NCBI GenBank assembly: GCA_000759755.1
Contig: BBMW01000022.1
Location: forward strand, 24,441 to 88,440
Length of the DNA stretch: 64,000 nt
Reading direction: 5' to 3'
From: Citrobacter werkmanii NBRC 105721
GTDB lineage: Bacteria > Pseudomonadota > Gammaproteobacteria > Enterobacterales > Enterobacteriaceae
Shown here: positions 41,850 through 51,608 of the stretch, piece by piece
How positions within the stretch are numbered: position 1 is the stretch's first letter
Layout: each line of letters starts with the position of its first letter
Position numbers and translations under genes: made by a program
The notes under the pieces: generated by a model
Told to the model about the DNA's origin: nothing
Databases searched by the model: none
The model's input: only the letters and a program-made list of their open reading frames with translations

Positions 41850-43118
41850 ATGAGCAAAACACATTTAACAGAACAGAAGTTTTCCGACTTCGCCCTGCAC
41901 CCAAAGGTGATAGAAGCCCTTGAAAATAAAGGGTTTCATAACTGCACGCCCATTCAGGCCCTCGCGCTGCCGCTAACGCTGGCAGGTCGTGATGTTGCAG
42001 GGCAGGCGCAAACCGGTACCGGAAAAACGATGGCGTTCCTGACGTCAACGTTTCATTATCTTCTCTCTCATCCCGCGATTGCCGATCGCAAGGTGAACCA
42101 ACCGCGTGCGTTAATTATGGCGCCAACGCGTGAGTTAGCCGTGCAGATCCACGCCGATGCCGAGCCGCTGGCACAGACCACCGGTCTGAAATTAGGCCTG
42201 GCTTATGGCGGCGACGGTTACGACAAACAGCTGAAAGTGCTGGAAAGCGGCGTCGATATTCTTATCGGCACGACCGGTCGTCTCATTGACTATGCAAAGC
42301 AGAACCACATTAACCTGGGCGCGATTCAGGTCGTGGTGCTGGATGAAGCCGATCGTATGTACGATCTGGGCTTTATTAAAGATATCCGTTGGCTGTTCCG
42401 TCGTATGCCGCCAACCACCCAACGTCTGAACATGCTGTTTTCTGCAACCCTCTCTTATCGCGTCCGCGAACTGGCGTTCGAACAGATGAATAACGCTGAG
42501 TACGTTGAAGTCGAACCGGAGCAGAAAACAGGTCACCGCATTAAAGAGGAACTCTTCTATCCTTCCAACGAAGAAAAAATGCGTTTATTGCAAACGCTGA
42601 TTGAAGAAGAGTGGCCAGATCGCGCCATCGTCTTTGCTAACACCAAGCACCGTTGTGAAGATATTTGGGGCAGCCTCGCTGCGGACGGTCATCGCGTCGG
42701 CCTGTTGACCGGTGACGTGGCGCAGAAAAAACGCCTGCGTATCCTGGATGAGTTCACCCGTGGCGATCTCGACATTCTTGTTGCGACTGACGTTGCCGCG
42801 CGTGGCCTGCATATCCCAGCCGTAACGCACGTCTTTAACTATGACCTGCCGGATGACTGTGAAGATTACGTTCACCGTATCGGTCGTACGGGTCGTGCTG
42901 GCGCAAGCGGTCACTCTATCAGCCTGGCCTGCGAAGAATACGCGCTGAATTTACCTGCAATCGAGACCTATATCGGCCACTCAATTCCGGTCAGCAAGTA
43001 CAACCCGGATGCGCTAATGACCGATCTGCCGAAGCCGCTGCGCCTGACGCGCCCGCGCACAGGTAATGGCCCGCGTCGTACCGGTGGCGCTCCGCGTAAT
43101 CGTCGTCGTTCAGGTTAA
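41850..43118 (+). CDS. rhlB: RhlB, DEAD-box RNA helicase of the degradosome
   Basis: Unwinds RNA for PNPase within the RNase E degradosome. It has 422 residues: Q motif ([16 protein letters not shown]), Walker [13 protein letters not shown] in [11 protein letters not shown] in LFSATLS, and [10 protein letters not shown]. The C-terminal tail is very basic (Arg/Gly/Pro), fitting RNase E and RNA contact. Confidence 0.98.
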   Translation: MSKTHLTEQKFSDFALHPKVIEALENKGFHNCTPIQALALPLTLAGRDVAGQAQTGTGKTMAFLTSTFHYLLSHPAIADRKVNQPRALIMAPTRELAVQIHADAEPLAQTTGLKLGLAYGGDGYDKQLKVLESGVDILIGTTGRLIDYAKQNHINLGAIQVVVLDEADRMYDLGFIKDIRWLFRRMPPTTQRLNMLFSATLSYRVRELAFEQMNNAEYVEVEPEQKTGHRIKEELFYPSNEEKMRLLQTLIEEEWPDRAIVFANTKHRCEDIWGSLAADGHRVGLLTGDVAQKKRLRILDEFTRGDLDILVATDVAARGLHIPAVTHVFNYDLPDDCEDYVHRIGRTGRAGASGHSISLACEEYALNLPAIETYIGHSIPVSKYNPDALMTDLPKPLRLTRPRTGNGPRRTGGAPRNRRRSG

Positions 43119-43134
43119 GAAAAGCTATGCCATA

Positions 43135-43255
43135 CACAAAATCATTCAGCCTTTATCAAGGCGGCAAGAAAACGAATCCCGATGAGCTTACAAAAGTAAG
43201 TGATTCGGGTGAGAGAACGCAGCCAACACAGATACAGGTTGAAGGATGAAGTGTA
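43135..43255 (+). repeat. ERIC element between rhlB and gppA
   Basis: The core GAGCTTACAAAAGTAAGTGA followed by TTCGGGTGAGAGAACGCAGC matches the ERIC palindrome consensus. The left arm has ATCAAGGCGGCAAG and the right arm TTGAAGGATGAAGTGTATG. The element fills the whole gap and ends at the gppA start codon. Confidence 0.85.
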
Positions 43256-44736
43256 TGAACTCTACCTCGTTGTATGCAGCAATCGATCTCGGCTCCAATA
43301 GTTTTCATATGCTGGTCGTACGCGAGGTGGCGGGAAGCATCCAGACGCTCACGCGTATAAAACGCAAAGTGCGTCTGGCCGCTGGACTCAACAGCGATTA
43401 CGTTCTCTCCACAGAGGCGATGGAGCGCGGTTGGCAATGTCTGCGCCTGTTTGCTGAACGCCTGCAGGATATTCCTCAACCACAAATCCGCGTGGTCGCC
43501 ACGGCAACATTACGCATCGCCGTAAATGCCGATGTGTTTATCGCCAAAGCGCAAGAAATCCTTGGCTGTCCTGTCCAGGTCATTAGCGGCGAAGAAGAAG
43601 CACGACTGATTTATCAGGGTGTTGCCCACACTACCGGCGGGGCCGATCAGCGTCTGGTCGTTGATATTGGCGGCGCCAGCACTGAACTGGTTACCGGCTC
43701 CGGCGCACAAACGACTTCCTTGTTTAGCCTGTCAATGGGCTGCGTCACCTGGCTCGAACGGTATTTTACCGATCGTAATCTGGCGCAGGAAAACTTCGAC
43801 CAGGCCGAGAAGGCTGCGCGCGAAGTACTGCGTCCGGTCGCTGACAAACTGCGTTTTCATGGCTGGAAAGTCTGCGTTGGTGCTTCTGGTACCGTCCAGG
43901 CGTTGCAGGAAATCATGATGGCGCAAGGCATGGATGAACGTATCACGCTGGCGAAACTTCAGCAGCTAAAGCAGCGAGCCATTCATTGTGGTCGTCTGGA
44001 AGAGCTGGAAATTGAAGGCTTAACGCTGGAACGTGCGCTGGTTTTCCCCAGCGGGCTGGCGATCCTGATTGCCATTTTCACCGAACTGAATATTCAGTGC
44101 ATGACCCTTGCTGGCGGCGCATTACGCGAAGGGCTGGTCTATGGCATGCTACATCTGGCAGTGGATCAGGATATTCGCAGCCGCACGTTACGTAATATTC
44201 AGCGTCGATTTATGGTCGATACAGAGCAAGCGCATCGCGTTGCCATGTTAGCCACTAAATTCCTCGATCAAGTGGAAAATAAGTGGCATCTGGAAGCAAT
44301 TAGTCGCGAACTGCTGATTAGCGCCTGCCAGCTGCATGAAATTGGGCTGAGCGTTGATTTTAAACAGGCGCCACAGCATGCGGCTTATCTGGTGCGCAAT
44401 CTCGATCTTCCGGGTTTTACGCCGGCGCAGAAAAAACTGTTAGCCACGCTGTTACTCAACCAGACCAATCCGGTCGATCTCTCTTCGCTCCATCAGCAAA
44501 ACGCCGTGCCACCCCGCATCGCGGAGCACCTTTGCCGTTTGCTACGACTGGCGATCATTTTCGCCAGCCGTCGTCGCGATGATTTGGTGCCGGAAATTCA
44601 GCTGGATGCAAGAGATGAGCACCTGACGGTCATACTACCTGAAGGCTGGCTGGAACATCACCCGCTAGGTAAAGAGCTCATCGATCAGGAAAGTGAGTGG
44701 CAAAGCTATGTCCACTGGCCGCTGGAAGTACGTTAA
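43255..44736 (+). CDS. gppA: GppA, guanosine pentaphosphatase/exopolyphosphatase
   Basis: Hydrolyses pppGpp to ppGpp and also long-chain polyphosphate. The ASKHA-fold phosphate loops are [13 protein letters not shown] near the N terminus and [12 protein letters not shown] near residue 140. The C-terminal HD-like domain has [10 protein letters not shown]. An ATG at 43246 is an alternative that adds three residues; 43255 gives 493 residues, close to 494 in E. coli. The start region and the likely ribosome binding site come from the ERIC end. Confidence 0.95.
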   Translation: MNSTSLYAAIDLGSNSFHMLVVREVAGSIQTLTRIKRKVRLAAGLNSDYVLSTEAMERGWQCLRLFAERLQDIPQPQIRVVATATLRIAVNADVFIAKAQEILGCPVQVISGEEEARLIYQGVAHTTGGADQRLVVDIGGASTELVTGSGAQTTSLFSLSMGCVTWLERYFTDRNLAQENFDQAEKAAREVLRPVADKLRFHGWKVCVGASGTVQALQEIMMAQGMDERITLAKLQQLKQRAIHCGRLEELEIEGLTLERALVFPSGLAILIAIFTELNIQCMTLAGGALREGLVYGMLHLAVDQDIRSRTLRNIQRRFMVDTEQAHRVAMLATKFLDQVENKWHLEAISRELLISACQLHEIGLSVDFKQAPQHAAYLVRNLDLPGFTPAQKKLLATLLLNQTNPVDLSSLHQQNAVPPRIAEHLCRLLRLAIIFASRRRDDLVPEIQLDARDEHLTVILPEGWLEHHPLGKELIDQESEWQSYVHWPLEVR

Positions 44737-44744
44737 CCGTTGAT

Positions 44745-44776
44745 TTGCCGGAAGGCGCTCGCGCTTATCCGGCCTA
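44745..44776. repeat. REP element between gppA and rep
   Basis: TTGCCGGAAGGCG with CGCTTATCCGGCCTAC. The rep stop codon (TAG on the minus strand, 44774-44776) lies in its right end. Confidence 0.8.
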
Positions 44777-46798
44777 CGGCTTCGCTTTTGCCTTTGCCAT
44801 CATTGCCCGAATATTAGCGATGCTGGCCTGCCCTTTTTGCATCCGTTCCTCAGCACTTACCACTTTACGCTCCTGTTCCCAGATAACGTCATCCTGCGGC
44901 AGTTCTAACAGGAAACGGCTCGGTTCCGGGCGTATCAGCTCACCGTACTGACGGCGTTCTTTGCACAGGGTAAAGATGAGTTCTTTCTGTGCGCGGGTAA
45001 TCCCTACATAAGCCAGACGACGCTCTTCATCGATATTGTCTTCATCAATGCTGCTCTGGTGCGGCAAAAATCCTTCTTCCATTCCCACCATAAATACGTA
45101 AGGAAACTCCAGCCCTTTTGAAGCGTGCAATGTCATCAACTGTACCTGATCCAGTTCTTCTTCGCTCTCTCCACGTTCCATCATGTCACGCAGGGTAAAA
45201 CGAGTAACCACCTGGGTCAGGGTCATTGGCTCTTCCAGCTCGCTGCCTTCCAGCATCTCTGTCATCCAGCTAAACAGCGTGTTGACGTTCTTCATGCGCA
45301 TTTCTGCTGCTTTCGGGCTCGGCGAGGTTTCATACAGCCAGGACTCGTAATCAATGCCGTGGATGAGATCGCGCACGGCCGCAACGGGCTCACGCTCTGC
45401 CAGGCGCTGAATTTCACCCAACCAGTGCGTAAAGCGGGTCAGTGAATCATATCCGCGTCCGGTCAACGTCTGGCTCAGCCCCATGTCAAAGCTGGCGGTA
45501 AACAGGCTTTTATTACGCGTCATCGCCCATTCACCCAATTTCTGCAGCGTCGCTGGGCCAATCTCGCGCTTCGGTGTATTAACGATGCGCAGGAACGCGC
45601 TGTCGTCATCCGGGTTGCTGAGTACGCGTAGATAGGCCAGCAAGTCTTTAATCTCCGGACGGGAGAAGAACGATGTCCCACCAGAAATCTTGTACGGGAT
45701 ACGGTTCTGCATCAGGAATTTTTCGAACACCCGCGACTGGTGGTTGCCGCGATACAGAATCGCGTAGTCCTTATACTGCGTCTTATTGACGAAGTGATGG
45801 GCGATCAGTTCACCGATGACGCGCTCCGCTTCATGCTCTTCGTTATTGGCGCTCAATACTTTAAGCTCCGCACCATAGCCCAGCTCGGAAAAAAGCCGCT
45901 TTTCAAACACATGTGGGTTATTAGCGATGAGAATATTCGCCGCCTTCAGGATGCGCCCGGAGGAGCGGTAGTTCTGCTCCAGTTTAATCACCTGCAAGGC
46001 TGGGAAATCTTTGCTCAACAGCACCAGGTTCTGCGGACGCGCGCCGCGCCAGGAGTAGATCGACTGATCGTCATCGCCCACGACGGTGAAACGCGCCCGT
46101 TTCCCCACCAGCAACTTCACCAGCTCGTACTGGCTGGTGTTGGTATCCTGATATTCATCCACCAGCAGGTAACGAATTTTGTTCTGCCAGCGCTCGCGCA
46201 CTTCTTCATTGCGCTGAAGCAGCAGCGTGGGGAGCAGGATCAGATCGTCAAAATCGAGAACGTTACACGCCTTCATATGGGCGTCATACAAACCGTAGCA
46301 GTGAGCAAAAATACGATCGCGCTCGCCCTTTGCGCTGGCTGCCGCCTGCGCCGGGGTCATCAGATCGTTTTTCCAGTTGGAGATCGTCGAGATCAGCTGT
46401 TGGAGAATAAGCTTATCGTCTTCAATTAGCCCTTCGGTCAGCTCCTTAAGCAGGGCCACCTGGTCGGTATCGTCAAACAGCGAGAAGTTCGACTTCATCC
46501 CCAGCGCCGCATATTCACGCTTAATGACATCCAGTCCCAGAGTGTGGAAAGTGGAGATCATCAACCCGCGTGCTTCTTTACGCCCCAGCGTTTGCGCCAC
46601 GCGCTCTTTCATCTCGCGCGCAGCCTTGTTGGTAAAGGTCACGGCCGCAATATGTCGAGCCTGGTAGCCGCATTCACGAATCAGATGCGCGATTTTATTG
46701 GTGATAACACGCGTCTTACCGGAACCTGCGCCCGCCAGCACCAGGCAAGGTCCGGTGACGAATTCGACGGCTTGTTGTTGTCCGGGGTTCAAACGCAT
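44774..46798 (-). CDS. rep: Rep, replicative DNA helicase (superfamily 1A)
   Basis: A 3'-5' helicase that travels with DnaB and clears proteins ahead of the fork. It has 674 residues. Walker A is AGAGSGKTR near residues 22-30, motif II is VDEYQDTN, motif III is [12 protein letters not shown] and motif VI is VGITRAQKE. The tail is short and ends AKAKAKP, then a stop codon inside the REP. It differs from UvrD in lacking the Tudor-like C terminus. Confidence 0.98.
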   Translation of the reverse strand: MRLNPGQQQAVEFVTGPCLVLAGAGSGKTRVITNKIAHLIRECGYQARHIAAVTFTNKAAREMKERVAQTLGRKEARGLMISTFHTLGLDVIKREYAALGMKSNFSLFDDTDQVALLKELTEGLIEDDKLILQQLISTISNWKNDLMTPAQAAASAKGERDRIFAHCYGLYDAHMKACNVLDFDDLILLPTLLLQRNEEVRERWQNKIRYLLVDEYQDTNTSQYELVKLLVGKRARFTVVGDDDQSIYSWRGARPQNLVLLSKDFPALQVIKLEQNYRSSGRILKAANILIANNPHVFEKRLFSELGYGAELKVLSANNEEHEAERVIGELIAHHFVNKTQYKDYAILYRGNHQSRVFEKFLMQNRIPYKISGGTSFFSRPEIKDLLAYLRVLSNPDDDSAFLRIVNTPKREIGPATLQKLGEWAMTRNKSLFTASFDMGLSQTLTGRGYDSLTRFTHWLGEIQRLAEREPVAAVRDLIHGIDYESWLYETSPSPKAAEMRMKNVNTLFSWMTEMLEGSELEEPMTLTQVVTRFTLRDMMERGESEEELDQVQLMTLHASKGLEFPYVFMVGMEEGFLPHQSSIDEDNIDEERRLAYVGITRAQKELIFTLCKERRQYGELIRPEPSRFLLELPQDDVIWEQERKVVSAEERMQKGQASIANIRAMMAKAKAKP

Positions 46799-46864
46799 AG
46801 AGGATTGCTCAATCTGTAAACACGGGGAGGTGGATTGTAGCAGAAAGAGGGGGAGAAAGAGTAA

Positions 46865-46888
46865 CTGGCTACCTCTGCGGGTAGCCAG
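46865..46888. terminator. Hairpin after the pnuC-like gene
   Basis: A perfect nine-base inverted repeat CTGGCTACC/GGTAGCCAG with a six-base loop, 13 bases past the pnuC-like stop. The T-run on the minus side is broken (TTACTCTTTC), so efficiency is uncertain. Confidence 0.55.
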
Positions 46889-46901
46889 AAAATCGGGTCA
46901 A

Positions 46902-47630
46902 TCAGGAAGCCGTCGCGGCTAGTGGCGTATAGCCGTTGCGCTGCGCGCTCTTGATCCAGCTGTAGGATCCCATCACCGCGATTGCCGTCAGCAGGACATA
47001 CTCAAGCGACATGGCGTAAACGCCCTGCACCGCGTAAATAACCACACTAATCACGTCGATAAGTACCCACAGCAGCCAGTTTTCGACGAACTTGCGCGTC
47101 ATCAGTACCATGGCCGCAATCGACAATACCAGCATGGTGGAATCCCAGAACGGGAAGGCATCGGGCTGGAGGTCAGGCATAGCGACCTGCATACCAAATG
47201 TTTGCAGCAGGGCAATCATGATGCGGGTGAGCGCCGCAAACACCGGGTCGATAAATAGCGTCATCAGAACTATCGCCACCGCACAAACGCCGCCTAATGC
47301 CAGGGTTTGCTGGCGTGAAAGCCAACGTACTTTGAGCGCTGCTTCCTGCGCCTCATTTTGCCGGCTCCACGCATACCAACCGTAAATGTTAGCGGCGAAG
47401 AAAAACACCTGCAGCAACAGACTGGCATAAAGCTGAATCTGGAAAAAGATTGCTGCAAACAGCGTGACGTTAATCAAGCCAAACAGGTAATTGATGATTT
47501 TTTCCCGGCTGGCACACCAGATACATAACAGACCAAATACGGTACCAATGGCTTCAATCCACGATAGCGCATATCCGCCTTCGCCGAGAGGAATGTTGAC
47601 CATCACATTGTTAATGCTAAAAAAGTCCAT
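46902..47630 (-). CDS. pnuC: PnuC-family transporter (nicotinamide riboside type)
   Basis: A 242-residue inner-membrane protein with about seven hydrophobic segments, starting MDFFSINNVMVNIPLGEGGY. It resembles E. coli PnuC along its whole length, including YASLLLQVFFFAANIYGWYA, LQPDAFPFWDS and VENWLLWVLIDVISVVIYA. PnuC carries nicotinamide riboside by facilitated diffusion; other members carry thiamine or deoxynucleosides. The usual pnuC is beside nadA, far from rep, so this is probably a second copy. Its ATG shares a base with the stop of the phosphorylase gene (TAATG), which couples their translation and suggests that the transporter supplies the phosphorylase. Confidence 0.88.
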   Translation of the reverse strand: MDFFSINNVMVNIPLGEGGYALSWIEAIGTVFGLLCIWCASREKIINYLFGLINVTLFAAIFFQIQLYASLLLQVFFFAANIYGWYAWSRQNEAQEAALKVRWLSRQQTLALGGVCAVAIVLMTLFIDPVFAALTRIMIALLQTFGMQVAMPDLQPDAFPFWDSTMLVLSIAAMVLMTRKFVENWLLWVLIDVISVVIYAVQGVYAMSLEYVLLTAIAVMGSYSWIKSAQRNGYTPLAATAS

Positions 47631-48379
47631 TACTGACCTCCTGACTGGCTGACGGAATAAATGGCGCGGAGCGCCAGGGCAATTTGCCGTTCTTCACCCT
47701 GCTGGCACAACGCGTCCTGCTGGACATAATCATTGATGCTGCTATCCAGACAACCGTTGTGGGCAACCACCACGTTGAGTAATGACGCCGTACGTAACCC
47801 TCGCAGCGCGCCGATAGTCATCAGAGCGGCGCTCTCCATATCCGCGCCCAGAACGCCGAGCGCCGACCACCGCGCGTCCAGTTCTGCTTCCCGATCGGTA
47901 TAAAAACTGTCGTGGCTACGCACCAGGCCACACGCGGCGGGGATATTCATCTGGCGCGCCTGCGCCATCAGTTCCCAGGTTAACTGCGGGTCGGCGCAGG
48001 CCGGATAGCCCGTTGGCGCATAGGTACGGCTGGTCCCGTCATCCGTTACTGCGGCATGAGCGATAATCACGTCACCGAGCGCAAGATTATCCTGCAACGC
48101 CCCACAGCTACCGATACGAATCAGGGTTGTTATGCCGATCTGGCGCAGTTCTTCAATGGCAATCGCCGTAGACGGCCCACCGATCCCGGTAGAGAGCACC
48201 AAAATCTCGATGCCCTGATACCAACCTCGCGCGGCGCGAAACTCCCGGTTTTGACCAAGCTGTTCTGGGTTATCAAGAAAATTGACAATGCGGTCGACTC
48301 GCAACGGGTCTCCCGGCAGCAGCGCATAGCGTGCGCCGGTCATCTCCTTGCTTAACTGGATATGGGGTTGCAGCGACAT
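47630..48379 (-). CDS. Nucleoside phosphorylase, uridine phosphorylase-like (NP-I family)
   Basis: A 249-residue enzyme of the NP-I phosphorylase family. Phosphate-site residues are in LPGDPLRVDRI (Gly23, Arg27), NREF (Arg45) and IRIGSCGAL (Arg88). The ribose-site region is GADMESAALMT (Met181, Glu182), and STGIGGPSTAIAIEEL is the strongest match to Udp. The positions that read uracil in E. coli Udp (Gln166, Arg168) are Arg163 and Ala165 here, so uridine is unlikely to be the substrate. The base could be nicotinamide, given the coupled PnuC-like transporter. It follows the Crp-like gene by 25 bases. Confidence 0.85.
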   Translation of the reverse strand: MSLQPHIQLSKEMTGARYALLPGDPLRVDRIVNFLDNPEQLGQNREFRAARGWYQGIEILVLSTGIGGPSTAIAIEELRQIGITTLIRIGSCGALQDNLALGDVIIAHAAVTDDGTSRTYAPTGYPACADPQLTWELMAQARQMNIPAACGLVRSHDSFYTDREAELDARWSALGVLGADMESAALMTIGALRGLRTASLLNVVVAHNGCLDSSINDYVQQDALCQQGEERQIALALRAIYSVSQSGGQ

Positions 48380-48404
48380 TCTCGCGCCTCCTTCACTCTT
48401 ACGG

Positions 48405-49109
48405 TTATCCGATATCAGCCTCCTGCTTTAACTTTTCAGGGACTAACAACACAATGCTTTCACCATCGGTATCAATAATCTGTAACGTTTTCAGATCATG
48501 TAAAATACGATTAATACTACGGGTCGTCGCCGCCAGCTCCTCGCTGAGGTTTAGCTTATCCAGCAAAATTGCGTTGGTGCCATCTTGTTGATAACGCAGC
48601 CATAACGCCTGACACACTCGCTGATGCAGCGAGTAAAGATTGTCGCTGCTGGCCTTTTTTGACAGCTGATAATATTGCTGACTAAAGAAGCGCAGCATCC
48701 GCTGGTTAAAATGGTTATCTAAGGCCAGCCAGCGGCAAAAATATTCCTGCGACAAACTCAGGAGCTGCACATGCCCTACTGCCACCACCGAACAGATGTA
48801 ATGACGCGACTCAAAGATCTCGAGTTCACCCAGCATGTCGCTTTTCCGGTAGCGGGCCTGACGATAACGACGTCCATCTTCAGCCTCATAGAACACATCC
48901 ACTTCACCGGCAATAATTAGTGAAAAGCGCTGACATATTTCCCCCTGCCGGCAAATAAAGTCTCCGCGCGGGATCTCTTCAAAACACCATTGCTGCATGA
49001 TTTCCAGAGGGCAATATTTCAGTAATTCGTAAAGCTGTGGATCGCGAACAATATCACTAAGCCCGGAAAGCCAGCCGACTGAAAATTCAGGTTTTTTCAT
49101 TGTATCCAT
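48405..49109 (-). CDS. Crp/Fnr-family transcriptional regulator
   Basis: A 234-residue regulator with an N-terminal cyclic-nucleotide-binding-like beta roll (DFICRQGEICQRFSLIIAGEVDVFYEAEDG, shown in part) and a C-terminal winged helix (KLNLSEELAATTRSINRILH, recognition helix near residue 190). Four cysteines lie close together at 33, 42, 53 and 59. The cAMP-binding Arg-Ser of CRP is not evident, so another signal is likely. The ATG at 49109 has GGAG nine bases upstream; a GTG at 49124 is less likely. First gene of a three-gene operon with the phosphorylase and transporter. Confidence 0.85.
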   Translation of the reverse strand: MDTMKKPEFSVGWLSGLSDIVRDPQLYELLKYCPLEIMQQWCFEEIPRGDFICRQGEICQRFSLIIAGEVDVFYEAEDGRRYRQARYRKSDMLGELEIFESRHYICSVVAVGHVQLLSLSQEYFCRWLALDNHFNQRMLRFFSQQYYQLSKKASSDNLYSLHQRVCQALWLRYQQDGTNAILLDKLNLSEELAATTRSINRILHDLKTLQIIDTDGESIVLLVPEKLKQEADIG

Positions 49110-49131
49110 GTTATCTCGCTCCACAGCGGTA

Positions 49132-49150
49132 GGGACAGGACGGCTGTCCC
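49132..49150. promoter_or_regulatory. Palindrome before the Crp-like regulator gene
   Basis: GGGACAG-GACGG-CTGTCCC, perfect seven-base arms, 23 bases upstream of the regulator start. A further CTGTCCC is at 49218-49224. It could be an operator of the regulator or a leader hairpin. Confidence 0.45.
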
Positions 49151-49303
49151 CGACAAGAAGGAATAGGGCAGATAAAAATGTCGCTCATCTCTCGCTTCCA
49201 TACATCAGGCGAGACATCTGTCCCGTGATGGCGAAGAGTATATGTTCACGGCGAAGGTGGGTGATAAAGTAACGAGATATCTTTGAGACATGAGAACAAA
49301 ATA

Positions 49304-49585
49304 ATGGCTAAGAGCGCGGCAGCCCTGCACATCCTGGTAAAAGAAGAAAAACTGGCGCTGGAGATCCTCAGCAAGCTGGAGCGCGGTATTAGCTTCGATC
49401 ACCTGGCAAAACGCTACTCTCGCTGTCCATCCGGGCGCAACGGCGGCGATTTGGGTGAATTCAAACAGGGGATGATGGTGGGGACATTTGATGCCGCCGT
49501 GTTTAGCTGTCCATTGCTTAAACCTTACGGGCCGGTCAAAACCAAATTCGGCTATCACATCATCAAGGTGCTGTATCGCCGATAA
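49304..49585 (+). CDS. Parvulin-type peptidyl-prolyl isomerase, PpiC paralogue
   Basis: A 93-residue stand-alone parvulin domain, the same length as PpiC and with 62 of 93 identical residues by hand count. It keeps [24 protein letters not shown], the FDAAVFSCP segment and [11 protein letters not shown]. The changes fall mostly in the second and third helices. The start at 49304 matches MAK of PpiC. It lies 49 bases before ppiC on the same strand, a tandem duplication that is not present in E. coli as I recall. Confidence 0.9.
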   Translation: MAKSAAALHILVKEEKLALEILSKLERGISFDHLAKRYSRCPSGRNGGDLGEFKQGMMVGTFDAAVFSCPLLKPYGPVKTKFGYHIIKVLYRR

Positions 49586-49595
49586 GCCATGCTAA

Positions 49596-49916
<321 letters not shown>

Positions 49917-49917
49917 T

Positions 49918-49950
49918 AAAAAGCCCGGTGTTTAAACACCGGGCTTTTTT
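49918..49950. terminator. Bidirectional terminator between ppiC and ilvC
   Basis: AAAAGCCCGGTG TTTAAA CACCGGGCTTTTTT, with perfect arms and A/T tracts on both sides, between convergent genes. Confidence 0.92.
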
Positions 49951-49952
49951 AT

Positions 49953-49976
49953 CGGATGGCGCTACGCTTATCCGGC
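49953..49976. repeat. REP element at the end of ilvC
   Basis: CGGATGGCGCTACGCTTATC then CGGC. The last codons and stop of ilvC are within it. Confidence 0.75.
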
Positions 49977-51443
49977 GACTGCAATACGTTTCATATCAGT
50001 CATATAGCCACGCAGTTTCTGGCCCACTTTCTCGATAGCATGACCGCGAATGGCGTCGTTAACGTCGCGCAGTTGCGCGTTATCTACCGCGCCTTCGGCA
50101 ATCGCTTTGCCCAAGTCGCCAGTCTGCAGGGTAGTCATGAACTCTTTCAGCAGCGGTACGCAAGCGTAAGAGAACAGGTAGTTACCGTATTCTGCGGTAT
50201 CGGAGATAACCACGTTCATTTCGTACAGACGCTTACGGGCGATGGTGTTCGCGATCAGCGGCAGTTCGTGCAGTGATTCATAGTAAGCGGACTCTTCGAT
50301 GATGCCGGAATCGACCATGGTTTCGAACGCCAGCTCAACACCCGCTTTCACCATCGCAATCATCAGCACGCCTTTATCGAAGTACTCCTGCTCGCCGATT
50401 TTACCTTCAAACTGCGGCGCGGTTTCGAACGCGGTTTTACCGGTCTCTTCACGCCAGGTCAGCAGTTTCTTATCGTCGTTGGCCCAGTCTGCCATCATGC
50501 CGGAAGAGAATTCGCCGGAGATGATGTCATCCATGTGTTTCTGGAACAGCGGCGCCATAATCTCTTTCAGCTGTTCGGACAGCGCGTAAGCACGCAGTTT
50601 CGCCGGGTTAGACAGACGGTCCATCATCAGGGTGATGCCGCCCTGCTTCAGCGCTTCGGTAATGGTTTCCCAGCCGAACTGAATCAGTTTTTCCGCGTAT
50701 GCCGGGTCGGTGCCTTCTGCCACCAGCTTGTCGAAGCACAGCAGAGAACCGGCCTGCAGCATACCGCACAGAATAGTCTGCTCGCCCATCAGGTCAGATT
50801 TCACTTCCGCCACGAAAGAAGATTCCAGTACGCCCGCACGGTGACCGCCGGTGGCCGCTGCCCAGGCTTTAGCAATCGCCATGCCTTCGCCTTTCGGATC
50901 GTTTTCCGGGTGAACGGCGATCAGCGTCGGTACACCGAAACCACGTTTATACTCTTCACGCACTTCGGTACCCGGGCATTTCGGCGCCACCATCACCACG
51001 GTGATGTCTTTACGGATCTGCTCGCCCACTTCGACGATGTTGAAGCCGTGGGAGTAGCCCAGCGCCGCACCGTCTTTCATCAGCGGCTGTACGGAACGCA
51101 CCACGTCGGAGTGCTGTTTGTCCGGCGTCAGGTTAACTACCAGGTCAGCCTGCGGGATCAGCTCTTCATAGGTGCCTACTTTGAAGCCGTTTTCGGTCGC
51201 TTTACGCCAGGAAGCACGCTTCTCAGCAATCGCTTCTTTACGCAGGGCGTAGGCGATATCCAGACCGGAGTCACGCATGTTCAGGCCCTGGTTCAGACCC
51301 TGAGCGCCACAGCCGACGATGACCACTTTTTTACCCTGAAGGTAGCTCGCGCCGTCGGCGAATTCGTCGCGGCCCATAAAGCGGCATTTACCCAGCTGCG
51401 CCAGCTGCTGGCGCAGGTTCAGTGTATTAAAGTAGTTAGCCAT
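49968..51443 (-). CDS. ilvC: IlvC, ketol-acid reductoisomerase (class II)
   Basis: An NADPH-dependent Mg2+ enzyme of valine and isoleucine synthesis. It has 491 residues, the long class II form with a duplicated knotted domain. The NADPH site is [21 protein letters not shown] near residues 35-55 and the metal-binding Glu/Asp residues are in the C-terminal halves. It starts at 51443 ([14 protein letters not shown]). It is divergent from ilvY, its activator, which responds to acetolactate or acetohydroxybutyrate. Confidence 0.98.
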   Translation of the reverse strand: MANYFNTLNLRQQLAQLGKCRFMGRDEFADGASYLQGKKVVIVGCGAQGLNQGLNMRDSGLDIAYALRKEAIAEKRASWRKATENGFKVGTYEELIPQADLVVNLTPDKQHSDVVRSVQPLMKDGAALGYSHGFNIVEVGEQIRKDITVVMVAPKCPGTEVREEYKRGFGVPTLIAVHPENDPKGEGMAIAKAWAAATGGHRAGVLESSFVAEVKSDLMGEQTILCGMLQAGSLLCFDKLVAEGTDPAYAEKLIQFGWETITEALKQGGITLMMDRLSNPAKLRAYALSEQLKEIMAPLFQKHMDDIISGEFSSGMMADWANDDKKLLTWREETGKTAFETAPQFEGKIGEQEYFDKGVLMIAMVKAGVELAFETMVDSGIIEESAYYESLHELPLIANTIARKRLYEMNVVISDTAEYGNYLFSYACVPLLKEFMTTLQTGDLGKAIAEGAVDNAQLRDVNDAIRGHAIEKVGQKLRGYMTDMKRIAVAG

Positions 51444-51568
51444 GATGGTGTACTCCGTGATGTTGTGTTGTCGTGCTTATTGTTCGGTTCGCAGACATTC
51501 TGTTTGCGAGAATAGACTCACATTACAACAGGAAATTTATTGCGGAAATTGATATATTCACAACGTCA

Positions 51569-51587
51569 CGTTGCAATTTCTGCAACG
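51569..51587. promoter_or_regulatory. IlvY operator in the ilvC/ilvY intergenic space
   Basis: CGTTGCA-ATTTC-TGCAACG, perfect seven-base arms that contain a T-N11-A LysR box. It lies 22 bases before the ilvY start, where IlvY operators are known in E. coli. Confidence 0.7.
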
Positions 51588-51608
51588 TAAAACCGTGAGG
51601 TGAAATCG

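Noticed and set aside
49225-49255. Possible CRP site (CGTGA...TCACG) between the regulator and ppiC copy
   Set aside because: The half-sites are about 17 bases apart, far from the 6-base spacing of CRP or FNR sites.
50535-51515. A 326-codon frame opposite ilvC
   Set aside because: It is antisense to a highly expressed, certain gene. Such long mirror frames arise from strong codon bias, and its translation shows no known domain.
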